From positions 111,928 to 175,927 of the forward strand of contig CALUFM010000005.1 of assembly GCA_944319935.1 (NCBI GenBank): a DNA stretch of 64,000 nucleotides, in the 5' to 3' direction. A program made the translations under genes and the position numbers. Positions 1 to 9,083 of this stretch are shown here, piece after piece. Each line of letters begins with the position of its first letter. Position 1 is the stretch's first letter. Source of the DNA: an uncultured Prevotella sp. (lineage in GTDB: Bacteria > Bacteroidota > Bacteroidia > Bacteroidales > Bacteroidaceae). The notes below the pieces were generated by a model. The model did not search any database. It was not told where the DNA came from and worked only from the letters and a program-made list of their open reading frames with translations.

Positions 1-1
1 T

Positions 2-97
2 TCTTCAGGCGCGGTTTGCCTTGTCCTCGCTTCCGAGTTTTACGAGGAGAGCGACTACATCCGTGATTATGACGAATTTCTGAAGTACGTGAAATGA
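2..97 (+). CDS. Sugar 3,4-ketoisomerase (FdtA/QdtA cupin family), C-terminal fragment
   Basis: Only the last 31 codons lie in the window; the 5' part is off the left edge. The frame reads a tail containing CLVLASEFY and then SDYIRDYDEFLKY before TGA. This is the characteristic C-terminus of WxcM/FdtA-type cupin TDP-4-keto-6-deoxyglucose 3,4-ketoisomerases as I know the family. The TGA overlaps the ATG of the aminotransferase (ATGA), so the two are translationally coupled. An isomerase followed by a DegT aminotransferase is the usual order for making TDP-3-amino-3,6-dideoxyhexoses. The family call rests on a short tail plus context. Confidence 0.7.
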   Translation, partial: SSGAVCLVLASEFYEESDYIRDYDEFLKYVK

Positions 98-1194
98 TAA
101 ACATATTCGACTTGTCAAAGGTCAATGCGCCGTACATGGCCGAGCTTTCCGCGGCCGTGGGGCGTGTAGTCAACAGCGGGTGGTACATCCGCGGGGCCGA
201 GACCAGCCGCTTCGAGGAAGAGTACGCCCGATACACGGGCACCCGCTTCTGCGTAGGTTGCGGCAACGGGCTTGACGCCTTGACGCTTATCCTGAAGGCG
301 TACATCGAACTCGGAGTGATGGCAGAGGGCGACGAGGTGATAGTTCCGGCCAACACTTACATAGCCTCGATGCTCGCCGTCACCCGCAACGGCCTTACGC
401 CGGTGCTTGTAGAGCCGCGCATCGACACCCTGCAGATAGACGACAGCCTGATTGAGCGTGCCATAACGCCGCGCACCAAGGCCGTCATGATAGTCCATCT
501 GTACGGGCGTTGCGCTTACACGGAGCGTATCGGGGACATCTGCCGGGCGCACGGCCTGAAGCTGATTGAGGACAACGCCCAGGCGCACGGATGCGGGTTC
601 AACGGGCGCAAGACCGGCTCTTTGGGCTCGGCCGCCGGCCACAGCTTCTATCCCACGAAGAACCTCGGGGCTTTGGGCGACGCCGGCGCGGTGACAACTG
701 ACGACGAGGCCTTGGCCGAATGCGTCCGCGCGCTTGCCAATTACGGTTCTGCGCGAAAGTACGTGTTCGACCATGTAGGCGTGAACAGCCGCATGGACGA
801 ACTCCAGGCCGCCGTGTTGTCGGTCAAGCTGAGCCATCTCGACGCCGACAACGCCGCCAGGCGGGCCAACGCCGGGTATTATCTGGAGCATGTCAGCAAC
901 CCGTTGATGACCTTGCCGTCAAGAGACTATTTCGCGAACAGTGTGTTCCACATCTTCCCCGTGCTGTGCCCCGTGCGCGACAGGCTGCGCACATATCTCG
1001 CCGACAACGGCGTAGGCTCGGATGTCCACTATCCCATACCGCCTCACAAGCAGAAATGCTACGCCGCATGGAGCGGCATGAGCCTGCCCGTAACAGAGCG
1101 AATTCACGCCGAAGAGCTGAGCCTTCCCGTCAACCCTTCGGTCACTCGTGAAGAGCTTGGATATATAGTGAAACTGCTAAACGATTTCAAGTGA
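94..1194 (+). CDS. DegT/DnrJ/EryC1/StrS family PLP-dependent sugar aminotransferase (FdtB/QdtB-like)
   Basis: The 366-residue length is normal for the family. The PLP Schiff-base lysine is K189 in FYPTKNLGALGD, and the aspartate that pairs with the pyridine nitrogen is D160 in EDNAQAHG. GCGNGLDAL near residue 56 is the phosphate-binding region. Members transfer an amino group from glutamate to a keto-sugar nucleotide in the cytosol. Because the gene overlaps a 3,4-ketoisomerase tail, the likely substrate is a TDP-3-keto-6-deoxyhexose; this is inferred from context. The product would feed surface glycan or glycoprotein synthesis. The downstream gene starts one base after the stop, so they are probably one operon. 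Confidence 0.9.
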   Translation: MINIFDLSKVNAPYMAELSAAVGRVVNSGWYIRGAETSRFEEEYARYTGTRFCVGCGNGLDALTLILKAYIELGVMAEGDEVIVPANTYIASMLAVTRNGLTPVLVEPRIDTLQIDDSLIERAITPRTKAVMIVHLYGRCAYTERIGDICRAHGLKLIEDNAQAHGCGFNGRKTGSLGSAAGHSFYPTKNLGALGDAGAVTTDDEALAECVRALANYGSARKYVFDHVGVNSRMDELQAAVLSVKLSHLDADNAARRANAGYYLEHVSNPLMTLPSRDYFANSVFHIFPVLCPVRDRLRTYLADNGVGSDVHYPIPPHKQKCYAAWSGMSLPVTERIHAEELSLPVNPSVTREELGYIVKLLNDFK

Positions 1195-1195
1195 G

Positions 1196-2131
1196 ATGAA
1201 AGTTACTGAAGTTTCAGCCGCAGAATACGGCGACCTTTTCGGCGAAGCCTCGCATGTGTTCAACTCGGTGGCGTTCGCCGAGCTTAACAGGCATAAGGCC
1301 ACGTCGTTGCGCTACCTGTGTTTCGGCGACGCGAAAGTCAGGTTCGGCCTGACGCTCGGCGAGAAGGCCGGCGGCCTCTGCACCCCCTTTTCCGCCCCGT
1401 TCGGCGGTTTTGAGGTGCGCGGTGTGCAGCGTCTCGCCTACATGGAGGATGCCGTGTCGTCATTGAAAGACTATGTGCGGAGCGACGCTTCGCTGCCGTC
1501 GCGTCAGGTCATGGTCACCTTGCCACCGCTCGTTTACGGCGAGACGCAGCTCTCAAAGTGGGTCAACGTGATGCAGCGTTGCGGCACGCTGGCGCGCATT
1601 GACCTCAATTACCATTTCGACTTGTCACGTTTCCCCCGATACGAGAGCGTCATAGAGCGCAACGCGCGCAAGAACCTGCGCCACGCCTTGGCTGAAGACT
1701 TGAAGCTGATGAAGCTCGACAGCACCCGCACTGACGACATAGCGAGGGCGTATGAGGTGATAAGGCGCAACCGCGAGGAGCATGGCTATCCGCTGCGCAT
1801 GTCGCTGCAGGATGTCGAGGATACGGTCAAGGTCATCCGCGCCGACTTTTTCGTGATGACCCACGGGGGCGTTGACGTGGCCGCTGCGCAGGTGTTCCAT
1901 GTCGCCAAGGGCGTCGCCCAGGTGGTGTATTGGGGTGACTTGCGGGCCTATTCGCATCTCAGGACGATGAATTCGTTGGCTTACATGCTGTTCGCTTATT
2001 ATCATGCCACGGGGCTGAAGGTTCTCGACATAGGGCCGTCAACCGAGGGCGGCGTGCCCAACCACGGCCTGTGCGAGTTCAAGGAGGGCATAGGCTGCAG
2101 TGTTACGCCCAAGTTCAGTTTCATGTTATAA
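1196..2131 (+). CDS. FemAB/GNAT-like acyltransferase
   Basis: A 311-residue soluble protein with no signal peptide. The central part (ERNARKNLRHALAE near residue 145, then YEVIRRNREEHGYPLRMS) and the later VAAAQVFHV and VYWGDLRAYSHL segments match the FemAB-like acetyltransferase fold (Acetyltransf_6). It starts directly after the aminotransferase stop, so it is probably co-transcribed. In analogous clusters the third step is N-acylation of the new amino sugar, usually by an LbH or GNAT enzyme. This protein could do that job, but it is inference; other FemAB-like proteins act on peptidoglycan or lipids. Confidence 0.7.
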   Translation: MKVTEVSAAEYGDLFGEASHVFNSVAFAELNRHKATSLRYLCFGDAKVRFGLTLGEKAGGLCTPFSAPFGGFEVRGVQRLAYMEDAVSSLKDYVRSDASLPSRQVMVTLPPLVYGETQLSKWVNVMQRCGTLARIDLNYHFDLSRFPRYESVIERNARKNLRHALAEDLKLMKLDSTRTDDIARAYEVIRRNREEHGYPLRMSLQDVEDTVKVIRADFFVMTHGGVDVAAAQVFHVAKGVAQVVYWGDLRAYSHLRTMNSLAYMLFAYYHATGLKVLDIGPSTEGGVPNHGLCEFKEGIGCSVTPKFSFML

Positions 2132-2147
2132 CGCTGAAACGTCATTT

Positions 2148-3791
2148 ATGGAAACAAGACATTCTGGCAAGGACACGCTTTTCATCGTTTACATCATCTT
2201 CGCCGCGCTGTATCTCGGCGTGCAGATGTTCCAGGGACTGTCATATCGCGACATCGGCATCTACATGTCCGGAAGCCAGCATTTCAACGAAGAGCCTTAT
2301 GCTACATATTATCTCGGTCAGTGGTTTCTCACTTACGGCCTGACAAACTGGCTGTGCCATGCCTTTTCCTTAAATTCATTCATGGGGCTGAGGGTGATGC
2401 ATCTGGTCTTTGTCTTGTGTTCCCAGGTGTTGGTTTACTGCTACTTGAAGCGTCATGTCGCTCCGCGTCACATCGTTGCCGGCCTGTTCTTGGCCACATT
2501 GGCGCATTTTGGCAGTTACACGGAGATAAACTACAACGACTATTCCGCCGGGTTGCTTACTTTGTCGATAATGGCTTTCCATAGCGGAGCGTCCAAGGAC
2601 AGGGCGTGGCTCGTGTGCCTTTCGGGCGCGGTGGCCGCCGTTGCGTTCTTTTTCAGGATAGTCAATGTCACGTTCATCGTGCTGCCGTTTGTATCATGGC
2701 TGGCGTCGCTACGCTGGACTGTGCGCATGGGCGTAAGGCGCAGGTTCGTGTCTTTCTTTTCCGGGTATGCCGTCGGTTTCTTGCTCGTGATGTCGCTTGT
2801 GTGCGCTTTCGGCGGCGAGATGGCCGATGTGTTCATGGCCACTTTGGCCGACATAGCGGCGATAGGCGGCGACGCGTCAGATCCCCACGGAGTGAAAGCC
2901 GTGTTGATAAGCATTTACACCCTGTACAAGGGCGAGGTGGCCGGCTTCTCTGTAGTGCTGCTGTTAGCCTTCTTCATGGCCTTGTCTTGCTACCGGTTGA
3001 GGCTGGCCTGGCGTCCTTTTGTCATGGTGCCGTTGGTTCTGCTGGTGGTTGTCAGCATATATTTCTGGGAGTCTCCGGCCAACATCACCATCGGCCTTTG
3101 CCTCTTTGCGCTGGCCCTTCTGTTCTTCGCTGACAACGTGGACGACTCTTTCGCCAACCTTTACGTCCTCTCGTTGTGCCTGCCCATGGTGTTGCCAATA
3201 GGCAGCAACGCCGGCCCTGACTTTTACGGCAAGGACATTTGCTTCATGTCATTGCCCATGGCGGTTGCCTTGGTGTGGCGTTTCCGTGCGCCCGGAAGGT
3301 ACGCACGGGCGTATAAGTCGGCTGCGCTGGCCGCATATATTGCGATATGCCTGGGCATGGTTTACACCAACGTGAACAGGCCGCAGATGGAAGAGGGCAA
3401 CCGCCTGGAGTGCAGGTTCGGGATAGACAGCCCCGTGGCGGCGCACATATTGACAAACAAGGCCAACGCTGACATGCACAATTACCTGATAAAAGAGCTT
3501 CGGCCGGTAGTGCCCCGAGGCAGTTACATGATTTGCAACTTCTCGTTGCCCGTGGTCTCGATGCTTGACTGCAAGATGTGGGGCGTGACATGCACGCTTT
3601 TCACCACGGAGAAGATGAACGAGCGGTACATCTCCGTGGCATACGCCCATACGCGCAAGCTGCCTTACCTGCTGCTTGACAAGCGTGCGGTTACGCCGGC
3701 CGATGCGCATGTGCGCGAGTGCCTTGAGCGGATAAGGCCGTACAAGACGGTGTGGGAAGACGATGATTTCATCTTGCTGAAAGACTGTTGA
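2148..3791 (+). CDS. Polytopic membrane protein of the glycan locus, function unknown
   Basis: I chose the ATG at 2148 (METRHSGKD), just after the previous stop; the frame is open further upstream but there overlaps the FemAB-like gene. The 547-residue product has about ten hydrophobic segments, starting with TLFIVYIIFAALYLGVQMF. A hydrophilic C-terminal domain of about 130 residues follows the last of them. The overall shape resembles GT39/ArnT-like or O-antigen polymerase-like proteins, but I see no conserved catalytic motif. The position after nucleotide-sugar genes suggests a role in surface polysaccharide synthesis. I do not recognise the family. Confidence 0.65.
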   Translation: METRHSGKDTLFIVYIIFAALYLGVQMFQGLSYRDIGIYMSGSQHFNEEPYATYYLGQWFLTYGLTNWLCHAFSLNSFMGLRVMHLVFVLCSQVLVYCYLKRHVAPRHIVAGLFLATLAHFGSYTEINYNDYSAGLLTLSIMAFHSGASKDRAWLVCLSGAVAAVAFFFRIVNVTFIVLPFVSWLASLRWTVRMGVRRRFVSFFSGYAVGFLLVMSLVCAFGGEMADVFMATLADIAAIGGDASDPHGVKAVLISIYTLYKGEVAGFSVVLLLAFFMALSCYRLRLAWRPFVMVPLVLLVVVSIYFWESPANITIGLCLFALALLFFADNVDDSFANLYVLSLCLPMVLPIGSNAGPDFYGKDICFMSLPMAVALVWRFRAPGRYARAYKSAALAAYIAICLGMVYTNVNRPQMEEGNRLECRFGIDSPVAAHILTNKANADMHNYLIKELRPVVPRGSYMICNFSLPVVSMLDCKMWGVTCTLFTTEKMNERYISVAYAHTRKLPYLLLDKRAVTPADAHVRECLERIRPYKTVWEDDDFILLKDC

Positions 3792-3826
3792 CATCGAGTT
3801 ATGTGGCAAGCGGCGTTGTGATACAT

Positions 3827-3899
3827 GGCCTTTTGCACGCTGAAAGGCCGCTTTTTGCAAAACAATATGCCGCCTTTCGCACAGCGAAAGACGGCATAT
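3827..3899. repeat. Dispersed AAAGGC/GCCTTTT-type intergenic repeat, copy 1
   Basis: Alternating modules GGCCTTTTGC, GAAAGGCCGC, GCCGCCTTTCGC and GCGAAAGACGGC lie between two convergent genes. The same style of module recurs at eight other intergenic sites in the window. Confidence 0.6.
3865..3899. terminator. 16-bp hairpin between convergent genes
   Basis: The arms 3865-3880 and 3884-3899 pair with one mismatch around the 3-base loop ACA. The site lies between the membrane protein (+) and lutC (-), so it could terminate both. No strong T run follows. Confidence 0.5.
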
Positions 3900-3944
3900 C
3901 CGTATATTGTTGGATGTCAGGCGTTTACACGTTGATTGCTGGCG

Positions 3945-4535
3945 TCAGTCCGTCAGTACCACCGTCACCCCACGTGCGGCCTGCGCCCCCATTACGAGGG
4001 CTTGAGCTATGTCGGCCGTTTTTGACGGGCCTGAGATGAAGCAGCCGTAGCCGTAGTCGGTGAAACGGATGCGCCGGTATGCCTGGTGCATGTTGCTGAC
4101 TATGGCGTTGCGGCTGAGCAGGATTACGAGGTATTCTGAGATGAAGCATACGGCGCGCTCTTTCATCGTTTGTGGTATCCACACGCAGCCGTTCTCCGCC
4201 ACGCCTGTTTCGCCCCTGATGATGCCCACGTCGGTGCCGTTAAGTTCGCCGGCCGAAGCCACAGTGTCGGGATTGAGCTGCGCCAGTGTGATTTCTGGCA
4301 GGTTGCTGGCGAAGACCTTGGCCTCGGGGTACAGCCTTTTTATCAGCATGTTGACGTCTTCGCCCTCTCCGAGGCTTACGACCTTGCCGCCAACAGTTTC
4401 GCTCATGCGGCGGAACTGTTCCACGGGGGCGGCGTATTCAACGCCTTTCAGCGCGTCGAGGTCGGGCATTTCATATCGTCCCTCCACCTTCATGTTGCGC
4501 CTGTATCTTGACAGTATTTCTTCTTTTGTACTCAT
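3945..4535 (-). CDS. lutC: LutC-type LUD-domain lactate utilization protein
   Basis: A 196-residue protein of the LUD (DUF162) family. It starts MSTKEEILSRYRR and contains SLGEGEDVN, GIIRGETGVAENG and GPSKTADIAQ. The last is the conserved glycine-rich C-terminal segment of LutC/YkgG proteins. LutC is the third subunit of the LutABC complex, which oxidises L-lactate to pyruvate. It lies 43 bases downstream of lutB on the same strand, completing the lutABC order. ENGCVW and the GPSKTADIAQALVMGAQAARG stretch (shown here only by its ends) make the family assignment firm. Confidence 0.9.
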   Translation of the reverse strand: MSTKEEILSRYRRNMKVEGRYEMPDLDALKGVEYAAPVEQFRRMSETVGGKVVSLGEGEDVNMLIKRLYPEAKVFASNLPEITLAQLNPDTVASAGELNGTDVGIIRGETGVAENGCVWIPQTMKERAVCFISEYLVILLSRNAIVSNMHQAYRRIRFTDYGYGCFISGPSKTADIAQALVMGAQAARGVTVVLTD

Positions 4536-4578
4536 TGTAGTGTGAATTTTGTATTGGCTTTTACATCCAAGGCTCTTT

Positions 4579-5943
4579 TTACATCCCTAAGTCCTTGGCT
4601 ATCTCATGGAACGTCTTTTTCCTGAACTCTGGCATTTCGTGGCCGTAGCCCCATGCGTTGAGCTTGTTGTAAAGCAGTGTCCGTGGCAAGTAGTTGGCCA
4701 GCGGGGCGAACTTCAGGGCGGTGTTGTACATGGCCGGATGGGTGAAGAGGCATTTCATGCCCTTTGACATGGCCTTTTTCATTGGGTCGGCCTTGCCTAT
4801 GGAGTCAAGCCCTTGCCGCCAGCGGTATATCTGTTCTGACAGGTTCACCTTGACGGGGCATACGTTGTCGCACGAGCAGCACAGCGTGCATGCGCTTACG
4901 TTGTCGGCGTACCGCCGCGCGTCTTTCAGCATGCCGAGGTTTATCCCGATAGGCCCGGGTATGAAATATGTGTACGAGTAACCGCCGCTCCGCCTGTATA
5001 CGGGGCACGTGTTCATGCACGAGCCGCAGCGGATGCACTTCAGCGTCTCCCAGTGCAGGGGGTCGGAGATGATGTCGCTGCGGCCGTTGTCCACGAGGAC
5101 GATGTGCATCTCAGCCCCAGGGCGAGCCTTGCGGAAGTGTGACGTGAACGACGTCGTAGGCTGTCCGGTGGCCGCGCGGCACAGCAGACGTTGGAAGACG
5201 GCCAGCGAACGGTAGTCGGGTATCACCTTCTCGATGCCCATCGCAACTATGTGCAACAGCGGCATGGAGGTTGACATGTCGGCGTTGCCTTCGTTCGTAC
5301 ACACCACGATGTCGCCCGTCTCGGCAACTCCGAAGTTTGCCCCGGTCATTCCCGCGCCCGCTGTCATGAACTCGTTGCGTAAGCTCAGGCGCGCTTGGTA
5401 GGTGAGGTATGTGGGGTCATAATTGCCCTTCTCGCTGCCCAGTTTCTCCTCGAAGAGACGTCCCACCTGCTCTTGGGTTATGTGTATGGCTGGCATCACT
5501 ATGTGGCTGGGCTGCTTGTGCATCAGTTGCAGTATGCGTTCGCCGAGGTCAGTTTCCACTACTTCTATGCCGTTGCGCTCAAGGTAGGGGTTCATCCCGC
5601 ACTCCTCGGTCAGCATCGACTTGCTTTTCACCATCTTCTTGACGCTGTGCGAGCGCAGTATTTCCAGCACGGTGGAGTTGAACTCATCTGCGTCTTTCGC
5701 CCAGTGTACCTTTACGCCGTTGCGTTCCGCGCTGTCGGCGAACCGCTCCAGATAGGTGTCAAGGTGGGTCGCGGTGTGGCGTTTTATCGCGCTTGCCGCG
5801 TCGCGCAGTTGTTCCCATTCTTCAAGTCCGTGCGCCATGTTGTCACGGTTGGCGCGCACCGACCAGAATGTGGCGTCGTGCCATGCGGCGTTCTTCTTGT
5901 CTTTCAGGAATTCTTTGGCCGCTTTTGAATGCTGTGTACTCAT
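4579..5943 (-). CDS. lutB: LutB-type iron-sulfur lactate utilization protein
   Basis: The start is the ATG at 5943 (MSTQHSKAAKEFL), which overlaps the lutA stop as ATGA. The frame is open upstream but would run into lutA. The 454 residues consist of an N-terminal LUD domain (NFGVAETGDIVVCTNEGN) followed by two [4Fe-4S] binding motifs. These are CIRCGSCMNTCP near residue 303 and CTLCCSCDNVCP near residue 350, then a LutB C-terminal tail. It is the electron-transfer subunit of the L-lactate oxidation complex and acts in the cytosol or at the membrane. The coupling to lutA supports one operon. Confidence 0.95.
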   Translation of the reverse strand: MSTQHSKAAKEFLKDKKNAAWHDATFWSVRANRDNMAHGLEEWEQLRDAASAIKRHTATHLDTYLERFADSAERNGVKVHWAKDADEFNSTVLEILRSHSVKKMVKSKSMLTEECGMNPYLERNGIEVVETDLGERILQLMHKQPSHIVMPAIHITQEQVGRLFEEKLGSEKGNYDPTYLTYQARLSLRNEFMTAGAGMTGANFGVAETGDIVVCTNEGNADMSTSMPLLHIVAMGIEKVIPDYRSLAVFQRLLCRAATGQPTTSFTSHFRKARPGAEMHIVLVDNGRSDIISDPLHWETLKCIRCGSCMNTCPVYRRSGGYSYTYFIPGPIGINLGMLKDARRYADNVSACTLCCSCDNVCPVKVNLSEQIYRWRQGLDSIGKADPMKKAMSKGMKCLFTHPAMYNTALKFAPLANYLPRTLLYNKLNAWGYGHEMPEFRKKTFHEIAKDLGM

Positions 5944-6677
5944 AGTCCTGCTGATAATATTTGTACGACATGTATGAATTTGATGCCCTTGCCTTGGCGT
6001 TTGGCCACGCCCTCGAGGTGCATCAGGCACGAACTGTCAGGCCCCGTGATGTATTCCGCGCCAGTGGCGATATGCCTGTCCAGCTTGTCCGTGCCCATCT
6101 GGGTTGACACTGCAGGTTCTTCCACCGAGAACATGCCGCCGAAGCCGCAGCATTCGTCCACCCGTTCAGGCTCGACCACGGTTATGCCATCGACAAGTGA
6201 CAGCAAGTCCTTGATTTTGTTGAACTTGGGGACGTTGCGTTCTGACGGCGACGAAAGGCCGAGTTCGCGCACTCCGTGGCACGAGTTGTGGAGGCTTACC
6301 TTGTGGGGGAACCTGCCCGGCAGTGACGTTACTTTCATGACATCGTGCAGAAACTCGCAGATGTCCATCGTATGCTTTGCCGCCTCGCACTTGTGGCCGT
6401 CGCCGACCAAGCGCGGATGGTTGAGCCTTACGAAGGCGGCACAGCTCGCCGATGGGGCTACAACATAGTCGAAGCCGCTGAAAAGTTTGTCGTAACGCTT
6501 GGCCAACGGCACGGCTTTGTCTTCAAAACCGGCGTTGGCCATAGGTTGCCCGCAGCACGTTTGTCCCATGGGGTAAGTTACGTCAACCTGTAAATGCTTG
6601 AGTAATTTGTACGCCGCCAAGCCCACTTCCGGGTAAAGGGCGTCAACGTAGCAAGGGATGAAAAGTCCTATTTTCAT
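5940..6677 (-). CDS. lutA: LutA-type CCG-domain lactate utilization protein
   Basis: A 245-residue protein with two CCG (DUF224) cysteine-rich domains. The first has MKIGLFIPCYVD and QTCCGQP near residue 60. The second has SCHGVREL and DECCGFGGMFS near residue 180. These motifs bind a redox Fe-S cofactor in LutA, GlpC and HdrB relatives. It is first in the lutABC operon and overlaps lutB by four bases. A TAnnTTTG-type -7 element lies about 48 bases upstream. With lutB and lutC it should convert L-lactate to pyruvate. Confidence 0.93.
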   Translation of the reverse strand: MKIGLFIPCYVDALYPEVGLAAYKLLKHLQVDVTYPMGQTCCGQPMANAGFEDKAVPLAKRYDKLFSGFDYVVAPSASCAAFVRLNHPRLVGDGHKCEAAKHTMDICEFLHDVMKVTSLPGRFPHKVSLHNSCHGVRELGLSSPSERNVPKFNKIKDLLSLVDGITVVEPERVDECCGFGGMFSVEEPAVSTQMGTDKLDRHIATGAEYITGPDSSCLMHLEGVAKRQGKGIKFIHVVQILSAGL

Positions 6678-6724
6678 ATCATAAAGATTATCCTGTCCGC
6701 TGGCGATGTGCGTTTCGCCTTGTG

Positions 6725-6732
6725 CAAAAGTA
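6725..6732 (-). promoter_or_regulatory. -7 element of the lutABC promoter
   Basis: The minus strand reads TACTTTTG, matching the Bacteroidota TAnnTTTG consensus, about 48 bases upstream of lutA. I see no well-spaced TTTG at -33. Confidence 0.5.
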
Positions 6733-6857
6733 TAAAAAATAGCAAAAAAACGACCTTCATTGCCAGAAAATCATGCATTATTGCCGCTGAAAGATTTGTT
6801 AAAAGCGTGGTTTCCAGTGGCTGTATGGTGTCCTGTTCGTGACTTGTTGGCAGCGTC

Positions 6858-6975
6858 AACATGCTTGCTGTTGCAATGTGTTGATTTCCAGTGTGTTGCA
6901 AAAGACCGCCTTTTAGCGTGTGATTTGTGCCATTTTGCATGCTGAAATGTGCCCTTTTAAGATGTAAAAGGTGGT
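6858..6975. repeat. Dispersed AAAGGC/GCCTTTT-type intergenic repeat, copy 2
   Basis: This copy fills most of the 466-base gap between lutA and the nuclease gene. It has the tail module TTGATTTCCAGTGTGTT followed by GCAAAAGACCGCCTTTTAG, then TGCCATTTTGC and AAAAGGTGG. Apart from this copy and the flanking promoters I see nothing else in the gap. Confidence 0.55.
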
Positions 6976-7083
6976 TTTCTGGTTTTGTCAATAGTTTAAT
7001 GTGTATGATTATCCCTTTCGCAGGCCCCGTTCAATGACCGAGTGGGGTTAAATGAAATTTATGTTAAGGCTGGCATGGTTCTT

Positions 7084-7116
7084 TGGGGTGGATTGCTCTT
7101 TTCCGTTAAATTTGCA
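7084..7116 (+). promoter_or_regulatory. Bacteroidota promoter of the PD-(D/E)XK gene
   Basis: TTTG at 7084-7087 and TAAATTTG at 7109-7116 match the TTTG...TAnnTTTG consensus with normal spacing. The leader to the ATG at 7144 is about 20 bases. Confidence 0.75.
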
Positions 7117-7143
7117 ATTGGAAAAACATAAACAATTTAAGCC

Positions 7144-8283
7144 ATGGGTAAAGAAAACTTTTTCAATGTCATCGGGGTGGCCGACATGGAACGTGTGCAT
7201 TCAGCGGTGATAGCTTGGATGTTGTCTGATGAATGTGAAGCAATGAATGTCAATGAGCGTTCGGCGTTGCTGAATGATTTGTTCAAGCGTGACGGCCAAG
7301 GCTCTTTCGCGAGCATAAAGGCTTATGTCGAATGGAATGACATAGACATACTTGTTTTGACTGAAAACCTGAATGGGGACAATGAGTGTTGGGTGATAGA
7401 AAACAAAATCAAGACATCCCAACACAGCAACCAGTTGGAGAAGTACAAAGAAATCGTAGATGAAAAATTTAAAGACTGTGGCAAGCATTTTGTTTTCCTG
7501 ACGTTGATAGGCGAGACCGCCTTGGCTGGAAATGGAGAATGGGTAAACACAACGTATGAAACGCTGATGAAGTCTCTTGAAAAGCATTTGAATGTGTCCC
7601 CTGACAATGCCGACTCTGTGATATTAGGTGAGTATTATAGGTCGATAAGACAGCTTGTTGGTGTTTCAAATGAATTCATTTCGCATCCTGAAAGTTATCC
7701 AACTGTATTTACAGACGGCAGCACGAAGAAAGAAGATAAGTCCGAACGGCATTATGATAATGAAACGAGTAGGTTTATAGGAATGAACGGCTTGGAGACG
7801 ATTTTCCAAAAAATGTATTTTGCCCAGGTGCTTCATGATGTATTGAGCAGTTCTAACATAAAGTGTGAGAGTTGGCATATTGGCGAGACAAGGGGCAACG
7901 CTGATTTTGCCATTCATCTGAATGGATTGGCGAAAAACACATTCCTTTTTGATATGGCGTTCCAAAATGGAACGTTCAAGTTTGCCGTATGTCGCAATTA
8001 TTGGACGGACACATCTGCAAAAAACATCCGTGAAGTGCTTGCTTGGAGTGACGACATGAGGGAATTGCAAAAGCTTTATCCTGATTATAGCCGCATGAAC
8101 AGCGCAAGAAGTCGTGCCAGAATATCTGTTAGTAAAAAAATAGAAGTGAACGGTGGGCATTGGTATCAGATGCCACGTGACAAATTTTGTAGCCTTGTGA
8201 AGGCGGAATTTGAAAATGCATACAACATGATGAATGACATCGTGAAAATACATGAGGCCAGGATTGGCAGTGAAGATGTTTGA
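7144..8283 (+). CDS. PD-(D/E)XK nuclease superfamily protein (PF14281-like)
   Basis: A 379-residue soluble protein. The signature is WNDIDILVL near residue 64 (catalytic Asp), then CWVIENKIKT near residue 86 (the E-x-K), then QLEKYKEIV and HFVFLT. That order is typical of the PDDEXK_4 family, and the nuclease fold should occupy roughly the first 150 residues. The C-terminal 220 residues have no motif I recognise. The gene stands alone with its own promoter and is visibly more AT-rich than its neighbours, suggesting recent transfer. Solitary members are often found in defence or mobile contexts, but there is no methylase or helicase partner here, so a defence role is conjecture. Confidence 0.8.
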   Translation: MGKENFFNVIGVADMERVHSAVIAWMLSDECEAMNVNERSALLNDLFKRDGQGSFASIKAYVEWNDIDILVLTENLNGDNECWVIENKIKTSQHSNQLEKYKEIVDEKFKDCGKHFVFLTLIGETALAGNGEWVNTTYETLMKSLEKHLNVSPDNADSVILGEYYRSIRQLVGVSNEFISHPESYPTVFTDGSTKKEDKSERHYDNETSRFIGMNGLETIFQKMYFAQVLHDVLSSSNIKCESWHIGETRGNADFAIHLNGLAKNTFLFDMAFQNGTFKFAVCRNYWTDTSAKNIREVLAWSDDMRELQKLYPDYSRMNSARSRARISVSKKIEVNGGHWYQMPRDKFCSLVKAEFENAYNMMNDIVKIHEARIGSEDV

Positions 8284-8341
8284 TTTACAGAATGCTTTTG
8301 CTTGTCTGCCTGTATGCGTCAAGGATGTGGAAGTATGAAAA

Positions 8342-8373
8342 AAGCGGCGCGCTTCGTGCGAAGTGCGCCGCTT
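8342..8373. terminator. Strong hairpin between the convergent nuclease and cmk genes
   Basis: The arms 8342-8356 and 8359-8373 form a 15-bp stem with one mismatch and a 2-base gap. It lies between two converging genes and has an A-rich 5' flank, so it could act in both directions. Confidence 0.75.
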
Positions 8374-8390
8374 ATGGTTGTAAGGCTGCC

Positions 8391-9083
8391 TTATTCGGCG
8401 GCCGCTTCTTTGTATTTCTCAAGCAACCAGGCCTTTTGCTGAGCTATTGTCAGGTGGCTGTTGTCAAGCTCTATGGCGTCATCCGCCTTGCGAAGAGGGG
8501 ACACTTCGCGGTGGGAGTCGATGTAGTCGCGCTCTTTTACGTTCTTCAGTATTTCCTCATAGTCTGCTCTCATGCCCTTGCCTTTCAGTTCGTCGAAGCG
8601 TCTTTGGGCGCGCACTTCGGGCGAAGCGGTGACGAACACCTTGAGTTCGGCGTCAGGAAACACTGTCGTGCCGATGTCGCGGCCGTCCATCACGATGCCT
8701 TTCTCCTTGCCGATGGCCTGCTGCTGCGCCACCAACGCTTCCCTTACGAAAGGCAGGGCGGCTATCGGGCTGACGCGGTTTGACACTTCTATGGTGCGTA
8801 TCTCGTTTTCCACCAGTTCCCCGTTGAGGTAAGTGTCAGGGCGTCCTGTCTCGGGGTTGAACTTGAACGAAATGCTGATTTCTCCCATGCGGGCTTTCAG
8901 CTCGTCGGTCTTGATGCTTCCGTCTGCGTTGAAGAGGCCGTTGCGTAATGCGAAGAGGGTGACTGAGCGGTACATCGCTCCCGTGTCAACATATACGTAT
9001 CCGATTTCGCGCGCAAGGTCTTTGGCCATTGTACTCTTGCCGCATGACGAATAACCGTCGATTGCGATGGTGATTTTTCTCAT
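8391..9083 (-). CDS. cmk: Cytidylate kinase
   Basis: A 230-residue protein of normal CMK length. It begins [21 protein letters not shown], with the P-loop GYSSCGKS at residues 9-16. It also contains [24 protein letters not shown] and [18 protein letters not shown], the CMP-binding DGRDIGT segment. It phosphorylates CMP and dCMP to the diphosphates in the cytosol. It lies directly downstream of porQ on the same strand; a porQ-cmk pair is a recurring arrangement in Bacteroidota. Confidence 0.97.
   Translation of the reverse strand: MRKITIAIDGYSSCGKSTMAKDLAREIGYVYVDTGAMYRSVTLFALRNGLFNADGSIKTDELKARMGEISISFKFNPETGRPDTYLNGELVENEIRTIEVSNRVSPIAALPFVREALVAQQQAIGKEKGIVMDGRDIGTTVFPDAELKVFVTASPEVRAQRRFDELKGKGMRADYEEILKNVKERDYIDSHREVSPLRKADDAIELDNSHLTIAQQKAWLLEKYKEAAAE

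Noticed and set aside
3945..6677. Glycolate oxidase (glcDEF) locus
   Set aside because: No FAD-binding GlcD subunit is present; the CCG, Fe-S/LUD and LUD order is that of lutABC.
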